From NCBI GenBank assembly GCA_027001105.1, contig JALTMZ010000143.1, positions 1 through 10,755 on the forward strand: a stretch of DNA of 10,755 nt, written 5' to 3'. This document shows positions 1-6,706 of the stretch, in pieces; position 1 is the stretch's first letter, and each line of letters starts with the position of its first letter. Below the pieces are notes generated by a model that did no database searches, had not been told where the DNA came from, and saw only the letters and a list, made by a program, of their open reading frames with translations. The position numbers and the translations under genes were made by a program. This stretch comes from Thermococcus sp. Its GTDB lineage: Archaea; Methanobacteriota_B; Thermococci; Thermococcales; Thermococcaceae.

Positions 1-1318
1 GAATTACATCATCTACTATCTGTGGAGCTAGTCCAATGTAGTTCTCAAGTTTTAACTCCTCAAAATCCTTATCATCTAAGTATTTCCTCACAACTTCATT
101 TTCTCTAGCAACCTCAATTAAGTCTCTTTTTTCATAAAATGCTTTCATGGCGATTTGTCTAACAACTTCATGAGCTTCCTGTCTTCCCATTCCTTTCTCT
201 GTTAACTTCAGCATTAATGGTTCCGCCATTATGAGGTTATTTGTTAAGTAGAGGTTACGTTTTATATTTTCAGGGAAAAACTCCAAGCCAGAGAGTACTT
301 TTTTCATATTTTTTAGCATTTCATCCAACAGCATGAATGTTTCTGGAAGAATTACTCTCTCCACCGAAGAGTTTGTTAAGTCTCTCTCGTGCCATAGTGG
401 GTTGTTTAGAAGTGCCGGGATAACATTAGAGTATATAATCCTTGCAAGCCCACAGATTTTTTCGCTCCTTATTGGATTCCTCTTGTGAGGCATTGTTGAT
501 GAACCAACCTGCTTCTTTCCAAAAGGTTCGCTAACTTCAAGAATTTCAGTTCTCTGAAGGTTTCTAATCTCAAGAGCCATTTTGTCCAGAGTGGATGCTA
601 TCAAAGCTAAAATCATGACGAGCTCAGCATAAATATCTCTTTGGATTATCTGATTGCTTATTCTTGCAGGTTTTAATCCTAAATCTTCCATAACTAAACG
701 TTGAATATGCAATCCTTTTTCTCCGAAAGATGCCATAGTCCCAACAGCACCGCTCATCTGTCCGACTAAAATTCTTTCTTTTGCTTGCTCTATCCTTTCA
801 ATGTGTCTCTGTATCTCATCAAGCCATATAGCAAACTTCATCCCGTATGTTGTGGGAACAGCATGTTGTCCATGAGTTCTTCCAATACAAACAGTGTATT
901 TATGCTCTTTTGCAAGTTCTTTTAGGATTGTTCTCAGTTCCCTCAGATCTTTAAGAACTATCTCCAGAGAGTCTCTAATAAGAAGAGCATTTGCAGTATC
1001 AATTATATCATTTGAAGTAGCTCCAAGGTGAACGTACTTGCCATGCTCACCGCAAACTTCGCTTAAAGCTTTTACAACAGCCATAATATCATGATGGATT
1101 TCCGCCTCGATTTCTTTCACTCTTTCAAGTTTGACGTGTTTTATATTGGCCTTTTCGCTTATTACTTCCGCACTTTTTTTGGGGATATTTCCGACTTTCG
1201 CATGTGCTCTCGCTAAAGCCGCCTCAACATCAAGGAGTTTCTGTAGCTTGTTTTCCTCTTCCCAGATTTTTCTCATTTCTTCGCTACCATAGCGATAATC
1301 GATTGGATGAACAGCCAT
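1..1318 (-). CDS. purB: Adenylosuccinate lyase, C-terminal end cut by window edge
   Basis: Cytosolic enzyme acting twice in purine synthesis: it splits SAICAR to AICAR plus fumarate, and adenylosuccinate to AMP plus fumarate. Translating the minus strand from the ATG at 1318 gives 439 uninterrupted codons, with no stop before the window edge; family proteins are about 430-450 residues, so only a short tail is missing. Superfamily motifs are all present: HLGATSND (residues 97-104), GRTHGQH with H149 and H152, and the signature loop GSSTMPHKRNP (272-282), whose first serine, S273, is the expected catalytic base. The start follows a Shine-Dalgarno GGTGAT at 1327-1322 and a TATA box at 1356-1349. 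It is divergent from alba. The fumarase/argininosuccinate lyase superfamily shares the fold, but the KRNP form of the loop and the SNDI motif favour PurB. Nothing looks degraded. Confidence 0.95.
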   Translation of the reverse strand, partial: MAVHPIDYRYGSEEMRKIWEEENKLQKLLDVEAALARAHAKVGNIPKKSAEVISEKANIKHVKLERVKEIEAEIHHDIMAVVKALSEVCGEHGKYVHLGATSNDIIDTANALLIRDSLEIVLKDLRELRTILKELAKEHKYTVCIGRTHGQHAVPTTYGMKFAIWLDEIQRHIERIEQAKERILVGQMSGAVGTMASFGEKGLHIQRLVMEDLGLKPARISNQIIQRDIYAELVMILALIASTLDKMALEIRNLQRTEILEVSEPFGKKQVGSSTMPHKRNPIRSEKICGLARIIYSNVIPALLNNPLWHERDLTNSSVERVILPETFMLLDEMLKNMKKVLSGLEFFPENIKRNLYLTNNLIMAEPLMLKLTEKGMGRQEAHEVVRQIAMKAFYEKRDLIEVARENEVVRKYLDDKDFEELKLENYIGLAPQIVDDVI

Positions 1319-1348
1319 GATATCACCAGATTGATGTAACAATTCTAT

Positions 1349-1364
1349 CTTAAAAGCATTTGCC
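1349..1364 (-). promoter_or_regulatory. purB promoter (BRE/TATA)
   Basis: On the minus strand GGCAAATG (1364-1357) is followed by CTTTTAAG (1356-1349), a BRE/TATA pair. Initiation about 26 bases downstream would give a leader of roughly 10 bases that still contains the Shine-Dalgarno. Inferred from position only. Confidence 0.55.
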
Positions 1365-1430
1365 ATAAACATCTTTATGTCTAAGCGATGGAGAAATCCA
1401 TGGTACATTTTTGCTGAATATTCAACCCAA

Positions 1431-1446
1431 CCGAAAAGTATTTAAC
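1431..1446 (+). promoter_or_regulatory. alba promoter (BRE/TATA)
   Basis: CCGAAAAG (1431-1438) followed by TATTTAAC (1439-1446) is a near-ideal archaeal BRE/TATA element. Initiation is predicted at about 1468, leaving a 25-base leader before the alba start at 1494. An in-frame ATG at 1467 falls on the predicted transcription start and has no ribosome binding site. Confidence 0.7.
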
Positions 1447-1493
1447 GTAAAACTCACGAAAAGGCTATGACAAAACTTTCGGAGGTGCCAAAG

Positions 1494-1769
1494 ATGGCAG
1501 AAGAGCATGTTGTTTACATCGGAAAGAAGCCTGTTATGAACTACGTCCTTGCCGTTATAACCCAGTTCAACGAGGGTGCAAAGGAGGTCTCAATTAAAGC
1601 AAGAGGAAGAGCTATAAGCAGAGCTGTTGACGTTGCAGAAATCGTCAGGAACAGGTTCTTGCCAGAGGTTAGGGTTAAGGAGATCAAGATAGGCACAGAA
1701 GAGCTCCCAACTGCAGACGGAAGAACAGCAAACACCTCAACAATTGAGATCATTTTGGAGAAGCCATGA
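1494..1769 (+). CDS. albA: DNA/RNA-binding protein Alba
   Basis: Small abundant chromatin and RNA-binding protein of archaea that dimerises and coats nucleic acid. The 91-residue product fits the family size (about 89-97) and carries the typical N-terminal segment [13 protein letters not shown]; the lysine pair K11/K12 corresponds to the acetylatable K16/K17 region of Sulfolobus Alba. The middle [18 protein letters not shown] helix and the C-terminal beta hairpin ending in [11 protein letters not shown] are also characteristic. The start at 1494 is chosen because GGAGGTG lies at 1481-1487 with a 6-base spacer; an in-frame ATG at 1467 would add nine residues (MTKLSEVPK) but sits at the predicted transcription start. 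It is a single-gene unit with its own promoter and a pyrimidine tract after the stop. Family assignment is secure. Confidence 0.95.
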   Translation: MAEEHVVYIGKKPVMNYVLAVITQFNEGAKEVSIKARGRAISRAVDVAEIVRNRFLPEVRVKEIKIGTEELPTADGRTANTSTIEIILEKP

Positions 1770-1782
1770 AGTTAATAGTTTA

Positions 1783-1800
1783 ACTTTTCTTTCCTTTTCA
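1783..1800 (+). terminator. T-rich tract after alba
   Basis: A pyrimidine run (TTTTCTTTCCTTTTC at 1785-1799) starts about 15 bases after the alba stop. Archaeal RNA polymerase terminates at such U-rich runs without needing a hairpin, so this is the likely 3' end of alba mRNA. Sequence-based inference only. Confidence 0.5.
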
Positions 1801-1844
1801 TCACTTTACAGATTTCTAAGTTTTAATTCCAGCTTATTTGAAGT

Positions 1845-1862
1845 AAAAGAAAATCTTAATAT
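1845..1862 (+). promoter_or_regulatory. Promoter of the membrane-bound HTH regulator gene
   Basis: AAAAGAAAAT (1845-1854) followed by CTTAATAT (1855-1862) resembles a BRE/TATA pair. Initiation is predicted near 1884, immediately before the Shine-Dalgarno GGTGA at 1885-1889, so the leader would be very short. Confidence 0.5.
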
Positions 1863-1894
1863 TTGTTGCCTGCTTAGTTCTATTGGTGAGTTTT

Positions 1895-2563
1895 GTGGAA
1901 TTTGAGACGATCAGCGTTGATGATGAGAAGGCTAAAGAGCTTGCTCAAATACTTATGAACGAGAAATCATTGGCCATTCTGAAGCTTCTTCAAGAGAAAA
2001 CACTTTCTCTTTCTGAGATTGCCAGAGAGTTAGATCTCCCTCTTTCAACTGTTTCGTATCATATTGATAAGATGCTTAAAGTTGGATTGGTTGAAGTTGC
2101 AGGCAAGAGGTATGGAAAAAGGTTACAAGAAGTCAAACTTTACCGTGCATCCCCTAAACCTATACTCCTCCTTCCAAGAAGAATGTCTGTGAAAGATAGG
2201 ATATTAAGAACTTTTGAGAAAATTCAGGTAATCAGCTTAAGTATTGCGGGTTTAATTGCTTATGGAGTCTACACTCTCTCAAAAGCTGCGTTTGCTCCTG
2301 CCGTACAAGCTCCAAAGGTTATGAAGGAAGAAATAATGAAAAACGTTACTCAAACTGCAGTGGAAAATGTTACTCAAGTAATGACGATCCAGAGAGCTCC
2401 TGAAGCAACAACTACAACAACCACTGTAACTTCTACCACTGTATCAACACTCCAGAAGGCTGTAACTCCGCAGTTGACATATCTCCCTCACATAATTGGA
2501 ATTATGACGTTTGTAATTCTTTTCTTCGCGTTCACACGCTGGTTTGCAAGAAGAAACCTCTAA
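1895..2563 (+). CDS. Membrane-anchored winged-helix (ArsR-like) regulator
   Basis: Predicted one-component transcription regulator tethered to the cell membrane. With the GTG start at 1895 the product has 222 residues. Residues ~23-86 form an ArsR-type winged helix; the recognition region is LSLSEIARELDLPLSTVSYH followed by a wing (VAGKRYGKRLQEVKLYRAS). A first hydrophobic segment spans ~110-133. A ~65-residue loop follows, with two N-glycosylation sequons (N150-V-T, N158-V-T) and a threonine-rich stretch (~172-185). A second membrane segment (~199-214) ends in the basic tail RWFARRNL. Topology is therefore cytoplasmic DNA-binding domain, external loop, cytoplasmic tail. The start is set by GGTGA at 1885-1889 with a 5-base spacer, the same arrangement as two other genes here; TTG 1883 and GTG 1886 are alternatives that would need a leaderless message. 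The signal sensed and the target genes are unknown. Confidence 0.8.
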   Translation: MEFETISVDDEKAKELAQILMNEKSLAILKLLQEKTLSLSEIARELDLPLSTVSYHIDKMLKVGLVEVAGKRYGKRLQEVKLYRASPKPILLLPRRMSVKDRILRTFEKIQVISLSIAGLIAYGVYTLSKAAFAPAVQAPKVMKEEIMKNVTQTAVENVTQVMTIQRAPEATTTTTTVTSTTVSTLQKAVTPQLTYLPHIIGIMTFVILFFAFTRWFARRNL

Positions 2564-2564
2564 T

Positions 2565-2581
2565 CCCAAAACATTTTTAAG
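2565..2581 (+). promoter_or_regulatory. Promoter of the CBS/zinc-ribbon gene
   Basis: CCCAAAACA (2565-2573) followed by TTTTTAAG (2574-2581) is a good BRE/TATA pair beginning two bases after the regulator stop codon. Predicted initiation near 2603 leaves a leader of about 18 bases carrying AGGAGGG (2607-2613). The gene can therefore be transcribed independently of the regulator gene, although read-through is possible. Confidence 0.6.
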
Positions 2582-2620
2582 TTTCTCCTCATATCTCCAC
2601 ATGAATAGGAGGGAATAGCA

Positions 2621-3160
2621 ATGATGCCAAAGATAACTGTGGAGCAAGTGCTTAAAAGAAAGGCAGTGGTTGTTAAGCCAGATGATAGTGTCGATAAAGT
2701 TGCGAAGATTCTGGCCAAAAATAAGGTTAGCAGTGCAGTGATTGTTGAGAATGAGGAGATCATTGGGATAGTGACGGACAGGGATATTTTGGATAAGATA
2801 GTTGCCAAGGGTAAAAATCCAAAACATATTAAAGTCAGAGAGATAATGACTAAGAATCCAGTCAGAATTGAATACGACTATGACATCCAAGATGCAATTG
2901 AACTTATGATGGACAAAGGTGTTAGGAGAATACTTGTTACAAAATTGGGCAAGCCAATAGGATTTGTAACTGCAGCTGACCTGCTTGCTGCATTAGCAAT
3001 GTACAACAGTGAAGAACAGGAAGTGGAATCAGTGGAAAGCGAAACTGAGGTCTATGGTATCTGCGAAGTTTGTGGACAGTATGGGCCGCTTTACAAGGTG
3101 TACATTGGCGGGCAGGAGAAATGGGTCTGTGAGAACTGTAAAGACTCCATAGAGCAATAA
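2621..3160 (+). CDS. CBS-domain pair protein with C-terminal zinc ribbon
   Basis: The 179-residue cytosolic protein has two CBS repeats (about 4-62 and 70-128), which as a pair usually bind adenine nucleotides or other adenosyl ligands. Each repeat shows the expected GIVTDRDIL or GFVTAADLL ending. An acidic linker (EEQEVESVESETE, ~131-143) leads to a compact C-terminal zinc-binding module with C148-x2-C151 and C170-x2-C173, reading CEVC...CENC. There is no catalytic domain, so it is most likely a ligand-sensing regulatory or adaptor protein; the zinc ribbon could bind nucleic acid or a partner protein. The ATG at 2621 follows AGGAGGG at 2607-2613; a second ATG at 2624 would shorten it by one residue. 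It lies between a membrane regulator and a proteasome gene, each with its own promoter, so context does not identify the partner. The specific function is not known to me. Confidence 0.88.
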   Translation: MMPKITVEQVLKRKAVVVKPDDSVDKVAKILAKNKVSSAVIVENEEIIGIVTDRDILDKIVAKGKNPKHIKVREIMTKNPVRIEYDYDIQDAIELMMDKGVRRILVTKLGKPIGFVTAADLLAALAMYNSEEQEVESVESETEVYGICEVCGQYGPLYKVYIGGQEKWVCENCKDSIEQ

Positions 3161-3198
3161 ATTTCAAATATTAATTTTTAACCGCTTTAAGGTTAGTT

Positions 3199-3220
3199 GA
3201 TTTGTTGCTTTTCTTTTTGA
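3199..3220 (+). terminator. T-rich tract after the CBS/zinc-ribbon gene
   Basis: A T-rich run (core TTGCTTTTCTTTTTG, 3205-3219) lies between the stop at 3160 and the next promoter at ~3232. It is a plausible intrinsic archaeal terminator. The rest of this 123-base gap holds only an extra TATA-like CTTTAAGG near 3184, with no gene after it that I can see. Confidence 0.4.
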
Positions 3221-3231
3221 GTGTTGTGTTT

Positions 3232-3248
3232 AAGCTAAACTTTAAAAA
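3232..3248 (+). promoter_or_regulatory. psmB promoter (BRE/TATA)
   Basis: AAGCTAAAC (3232-3240) followed by TTTAAAAA (3241-3248). Predicted initiation near 3270 is right at the strong Shine-Dalgarno AGGAGGTGA (3271-3279), giving a leader of about 13 bases. Confidence 0.6.
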
Positions 3249-3283
3249 GTTTCCAGATTATTTTCACCTTAGGAGGTGAGAAT

Positions 3284-3883
3284 ATGGAAAAGAAGACTGG
3301 AACCACAACTGTTGGAATTAGAGTTAAGGAAGGTGTTGTTTTAGTAGCTGATACTCAGGCTTCTCTCGACCATATGGTCGAAACCCTTAACATCAAAAAG
3401 ATCCTCCCAATCACAGATAGGATTGCAATAACGACTGCAGGAAGCGTTGGAGATGTCCAAATGCTTGCGAGGATGCTTGAGGCAGAAGCTCGGTATTATC
3501 AGTTCACATGGGGGATGCCAATGACTGCAAAAGCAATGGCAAATCTCCTGAGCAATATTTTAAATGAAAATAAATGGTTTCCTTACCTTGTGCAGATAAT
3601 TATCGGTGGATACGTCGAGGAACCAACTTTGGCAAATCTTGATCCACTTGGGGGCTTGATATTTGACGACTACACAGCAACGGGTTCAGGTTCACCTTTT
3701 GCAATAGCAATTCTTGAAGAGGGATATAAGAAGGATATGAGCATTGAAGAGGCAAGAGAATTGGCAATTAGGGCTGTCAGAACAGCTGGTAAGAGGGACG
3801 TTTACACGGGAGATAGGAAAATCCAAGTGGTTGTAATTACAAAAGAAGGAATGAAAGAGGAGTTCGTGGAGTTCAAAGAATAA
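3284..3883 (+). CDS. psmB: 20S proteasome beta subunit (catalytic)
   Basis: Catalytic subunit of the archaeal 20S proteasome, the cytosolic barrel protease fed by the PAN ATPase. The 199-residue product starts with a very short propeptide (MEKKTG), cut before T7, which becomes the N-terminal nucleophile of the mature chain (TTTVGI). Other active-site residues are in place: D23 (mature D17) and K39 (mature K33), plus the conserved [10 protein letters not shown] (50-59) and the late ATGSGSPFA segment. Mature position 19 is Gln (DTQAS), where the Thermoplasma subunit has Arg. Thermococcales genomes are known to carry two beta genes; this one is expected to be active but I cannot say securely whether it is psmB1 or psmB2. 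The start is fixed by AGGAGGTGA at 3271-3279. It stands alone, with its own promoter, converging on the CoA-transferase gene. Confidence 0.95.
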   Translation: MEKKTGTTTVGIRVKEGVVLVADTQASLDHMVETLNIKKILPITDRIAITTAGSVGDVQMLARMLEAEARYYQFTWGMPMTAKAMANLLSNILNENKWFPYLVQIIIGGYVEEPTLANLDPLGGLIFDDYTATGSGSPFAIAILEEGYKKDMSIEEARELAIRAVRTAGKRDVYTGDRKIQVVVITKEGMKEEFVEFKE

Positions 3884-3897
3884 AAACAGAACGAAAA

Positions 3898-3911
3898 CAC
3901 TCAACTGAGTG
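3898..3911. terminator. Palindrome, likely bidirectional terminator
   Basis: CACTCA (3898-3903), a two-base centre AC, then TGAGTG (3906-3911) form a perfect inverted repeat between two convergent genes, overlapping the CoA-transferase stop codon (3903-3901). Reading rightward it is followed by a pyrimidine-rich run (CTTCTTTGATTTCTTCTTTC); reading leftward by TTTTCGTTCTGTTTTTATTC. Both messages therefore meet a T-rich tract. As RNA, a five-pair stem with a four-base loop is more realistic than the full palindrome. Confidence 0.5.
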
Positions 3912-5526
3912 CTTCTTTGATTTCTTCTTTCAATCTCATTTTGCCCGCTAAGAATAATCTTCTGTCCATTTCTTTTATCATCGGACTTATTTTAGGCTCA
4001 AATTCCATTTTTGCTAGAATGTCTTTTTCTACATCCACACCCGGAGCAATTTCCTCAAGGATTAATCCTTCTTTTGTAAGCCTGAACACAGCCCTTTCTG
4101 TTACATATATGACTTTCTGACCCCTTTCCAAGCCAACTTTACCATTGTAAACTATTTTGTAGACTCGATTTACGAATTTGATAATGCTACCATCTTTAAT
4201 AATTTTCAATTGCCCATTTTCAACTCTGATATCCCTCTTTCCTGCGGTAAATCCTCCAGCAAAGATTATCCTTGGAGAGCCAAATGATATCACTGGAAAA
4301 CCTCCAGGTCCGGGCAATCTGCCCGGCAAGATTGAGGGATTGACATTCCCATACCTATCCAACTGCAGGAATCCTAAGCTCGCGGCATCAATAACACCAC
4401 CCTCATAATTGGCAAACTGGTCTGCCATTGAAATTATAGCAAATGGCCCTATTGATGCTCCAAAATCTGGCCCTGTCAGTGCAACACCTCCAAAGGGGCC
4501 TGATTCAACTGTAGTAAAGAGATAATCTTGAACGCCTTCTTCAGTTGCAATTGCTGCCACCTCTGATGGAACACCTATTCCTAAGTTAACCAAGATTGGT
4601 CTGCCGAGCTTTTTGATAATCTCAACCATCTCAAGCAGAATTCTTCTTGCAATGACTTTTCGAATATTTAACGGAATCTCTAGAACTTTTGGTTTAGCTG
4701 GAGGAATAATCTCACCGGAAATTCTTGGGTCATACTGAATGTTTGCACTCTGCTTGTGATATTCCTTTGGAGCAATGACTACATAATCCACTAAGGGTGC
4801 CGGAACCTTCACATCTTGAGGGTGTAGAGAGCCGAATCTTGCAATCCTTTCAACTTGGGCTATCACAATTCCCGGATTTGGTAGAGATTTAGCAGCCTGG
4901 GCCATATTTAAAATGTCCGTAAATGCCCCTTCTCTCTCTGTTGTTATGTTTCCGATTTCATCGCTCGTTGTTCCCCTTATGAATGCAACATTTGGCTTTG
5001 GGGCAGTATATAGGAGATATTCATCTCTGTTAATTTCGATCGGCTGAACTTTACATCTCTTCTTTTCTTTTGCAAGGTCATTTAAATACCCGGTATCTTG
5101 TCTTCCATCAAGGAACGTCCCTATTCCAACTTTTGTTATAACTCCTGGAAAGCCTCTCGCAACTTCTCTGAAAAACCACGAAGCCGTTCCAATAGACCAT
5201 GTGTATCCTTCAATTCTGTTTTCTTGAATCAGCCTTTGCAGATAGGGAGACCAGCCTGGATATGTAACAAGGATTCCTGAGAGGAAATCTTGATCTGGAT
5301 TATTGTAGAGTTCTTTCATTATACTATCGAGAACACCGTTTGGGGATGTTGGAATTGGATTGACTTCCAAGAAAATATTCTTTGGATGTCCTGTCTCTTT
5401 GTAGTACTCGAACAGTTTAAGAAGCAGATACTCCGGGGCAACAAGTAAGTTAAATCCTGAAACAGCTATTATTGAATTGTCTGGAATTTCATCAATTGCC
5501 TCATTTACATCCACAATCCTTCCCAT
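3901..5526 (-). CDS. Family I acyl-CoA transferase (propionate/acetate CoA-transferase type)
   Basis: Predicted to move CoA between carboxylic acids through a glutamyl-CoA thioester intermediate, in the cytosol. At 541 residues it is close to single-chain family members such as YdiF and propionate CoA-transferase (about 520-530), with fused alpha-like and beta-like halves. The N-terminal half has GFNLLVAPEYLL (24-35) and GIGTFLDGR (134-142). The C-terminal half has NLGIGVPSEVA (314-324) and VESGPFGG (340-347); E341 is the expected catalytic glutamate of the E-x-G motif. In a peptide-fermenting Thermococcales cell the substrates could be acetate, propionate or branched acids, but the sequence does not say which. 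The start at 5526 follows GGTG at 5537-5534. The gene has a promoter interlocked with that of the divergent protease operon. Annotations such as acetyl-CoA hydrolase or citrate lyase alpha are possible near-misses. Confidence 0.88.
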   Translation of the reverse strand: MGRIVDVNEAIDEIPDNSIIAVSGFNLLVAPEYLLLKLFEYYKETGHPKNIFLEVNPIPTSPNGVLDSIMKELYNNPDQDFLSGILVTYPGWSPYLQRLIQENRIEGYTWSIGTASWFFREVARGFPGVITKVGIGTFLDGRQDTGYLNDLAKEKKRCKVQPIEINRDEYLLYTAPKPNVAFIRGTTSDEIGNITTEREGAFTDILNMAQAAKSLPNPGIVIAQVERIARFGSLHPQDVKVPAPLVDYVVIAPKEYHKQSANIQYDPRISGEIIPPAKPKVLEIPLNIRKVIARRILLEMVEIIKKLGRPILVNLGIGVPSEVAAIATEEGVQDYLFTTVESGPFGGVALTGPDFGASIGPFAIISMADQFANYEGGVIDAASLGFLQLDRYGNVNPSILPGRLPGPGGFPVISFGSPRIIFAGGFTAGKRDIRVENGQLKIIKDGSIIKFVNRVYKIVYNGKVGLERGQKVIYVTERAVFRLTKEGLILEEIAPGVDVEKDILAKMEFEPKISPMIKEMDRRLFLAGKMRLKEEIKEALS

Positions 5527-5533
5527 GTAGCGG

Positions 5534-5551
5534 CACCAAATGGATTATAAG
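5534..5551 (+). promoter_or_regulatory. Protease-thrC-lipoprotein operon promoter
   Basis: CACCAAATGG (5534-5543) followed by ATTATAAG (5544-5551) is a BRE/TATA pair. Initiation is predicted near 5574, four bases before the Shine-Dalgarno GGTGA (5578-5582). The ATG at 5540 is therefore part of the promoter and not a start codon. Confidence 0.55.
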
Positions 5552-5560
5552 AGTATTTCA

Positions 5561-5577
5561 CTAAATAACCTTTCGAA
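5561..5577 (-). promoter_or_regulatory. CoA-transferase promoter
   Basis: On the minus strand TTCGAAAGG (5577-5569) leads into TTATTTAG (5568-5561), a BRE/TATA pair. Predicted initiation near 5538-5542 leaves a leader of 12-16 bases containing GGTG. The element lies inside the region needed by the opposing promoter. Confidence 0.5.
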
Positions 5578-5587
5578 GGTGAGTGAT

Positions 5588-6706
5588 GTGAAAAAGAAAT
5601 TTGAGCTAATAGCGTTGATATTAATCGTTATTCTTATTGCATCATTTTATCAAATTAGAGTTAGTTCAATAGATGAAAGGGCAAAACAAGTACTCCAAAA
5701 GGTTCAGGAGATTGAGAGTGAAGTTCAGGAGATTAGAAATCTCACATTCAAAGAATCGCCTAAAATAATTGTGATTACAAGGCAAGAAGCTTTAGAAAAA
5801 TGGGGCCCTTCAGAGGAGAATATATATGAACTTAGAATGTGGGAGGCAATATATAAGATGACTTTTCTTGTCCCTCCAAGCTATAATTTAACAAAAGAGA
5901 AAAAAGAGCAAACAGCTTCATGGATTGCTGCAACCATAGGGAATAAAGTCTATATCATTGAAGAGAACTTCTTGGAAAGTGGAGAAACTGCCTATAGAGT
6001 TGTTGCTCATGAGCTAACTCATGTTTTGCAGAAGCAGAATTTTAATGCTCCTTATTCTGGGCCAACTTTAGATTCGACCCTCGCTATAAGGGCCTTGGTT
6101 GAAGGGGATGCTGACTTAGTCGCTGATTTATACTGCAAAAGGCACCACATTCCAATAGAGAAGATAACAGCTCTATACCTCGAAGACCCTGTTTGGAGCT
6201 TAAACGCTTTCCCTTACGTTTTTGGCGATAAATTTGTGCAGTATCTCTACGAGAAAAGTGGTTGGGGTCTGGTTAATAGGGCATACTCAAAGTTGCCAGT
6301 TACAACTCAGCAGGTAATGAACCCAGAAGTGTATCTGAGCTATACATTGCCAGAAAATGTGAGTTTAAGCGTTAGAAATGGTGGGGTAATCCATGAAGAC
6401 ACGATGGGAGAATTTTATGTCTATTTGCTCTTACTTGTTCACAATTATAAGGAAAAAGAGGCAAAGGAGATTGCGGATGGGTGGAGGGGGGATAAGTTAA
6501 TTTTGGCTCAAAACTCTACAAGCTTAATCTTAGCTTGGAAAACTGCTTGGGGAGATGAGAACAGCGCTGAGAAGTTCTATAATGCACTCAAAACAATTGG
6601 AGATAACTACGTTAAGGCACATCAAGAATTTGGACTATCATTTACAATTAAACAAGAAGGGAGATATGTTATGTTTACAGCGGTTAGGAGGCTGAAGAAT
6701 GCTTAG
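5588..6706 (+). CDS. Membrane-anchored zinc metalloprotease (HExxH) of unknown substrate
   Basis: Predicted surface metalloprotease. From the GTG at 5588 the product has 372 residues: a basic start (VKKKF), one signal-anchor helix (~6-22), a charged helical stretch likely to coil (~27-53), then a large external domain. Zinc site: H141-E142-x2-H145 within AHELTHVLQKQ; E172 in EGDAD, 27 residues after the second His, is the likely third ligand, as in gluzincins. Sequons N51-L-T, N100-L-T, N257-V-S and N309-S-T fit an outside location. The start is chosen because GGTGA lies 5 bases upstream and the TATA box puts initiation near 5574; an in-frame ATG at 5540 would add 16 residues but sits inside the promoter. 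It is first in an operon, its last 8 bases overlapping thrC. I do not recognise a characterised homologue; peptidase activity is inferred from the motif. Confidence 0.8.
   Translation: MKKKFELIALILIVILIASFYQIRVSSIDERAKQVLQKVQEIESEVQEIRNLTFKESPKIIVITRQEALEKWGPSEENIYELRMWEAIYKMTFLVPPSYNLTKEKKEQTASWIAATIGNKVYIIEENFLESGETAYRVVAHELTHVLQKQNFNAPYSGPTLDSTLAIRALVEGDADLVADLYCKRHHIPIEKITALYLEDPVWSLNAFPYVFGDKFVQYLYEKSGWGLVNRAYSKLPVTTQQVMNPEVYLSYTLPENVSLSVRNGGVIHEDTMGEFYVYLLLLVHNYKEKEAKEIADGWRGDKLILAQNSTSLILAWKTAWGDENSAEKFYNALKTIGDNYVKAHQEFGLSFTIKQEGRYVMFTAVRRLKNA

Noticed and set aside
1321..1340. Possible Tgr-type glycolytic regulator site (TATCAC-N5-GTGATA)
   Set aside because: Only the left half TATCAC is present; the right half reads GATGTA with the wrong spacing. 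On the minus strand this stretch is simply the purB Shine-Dalgarno.
2601..2617. Mini-ORF (ATG AAT AGG AGG GAA TAG) before the CBS gene
   Set aside because: Five codons containing the Shine-Dalgarno of the next gene, with no ribosome binding site of its own; chance is the simplest explanation.
2444..2890. Open frame of 148 codons on the minus strand
   Set aside because: It is antisense to the regulator and CBS genes and covers the CBS gene promoter; it has no recognisable motif and unusual composition.
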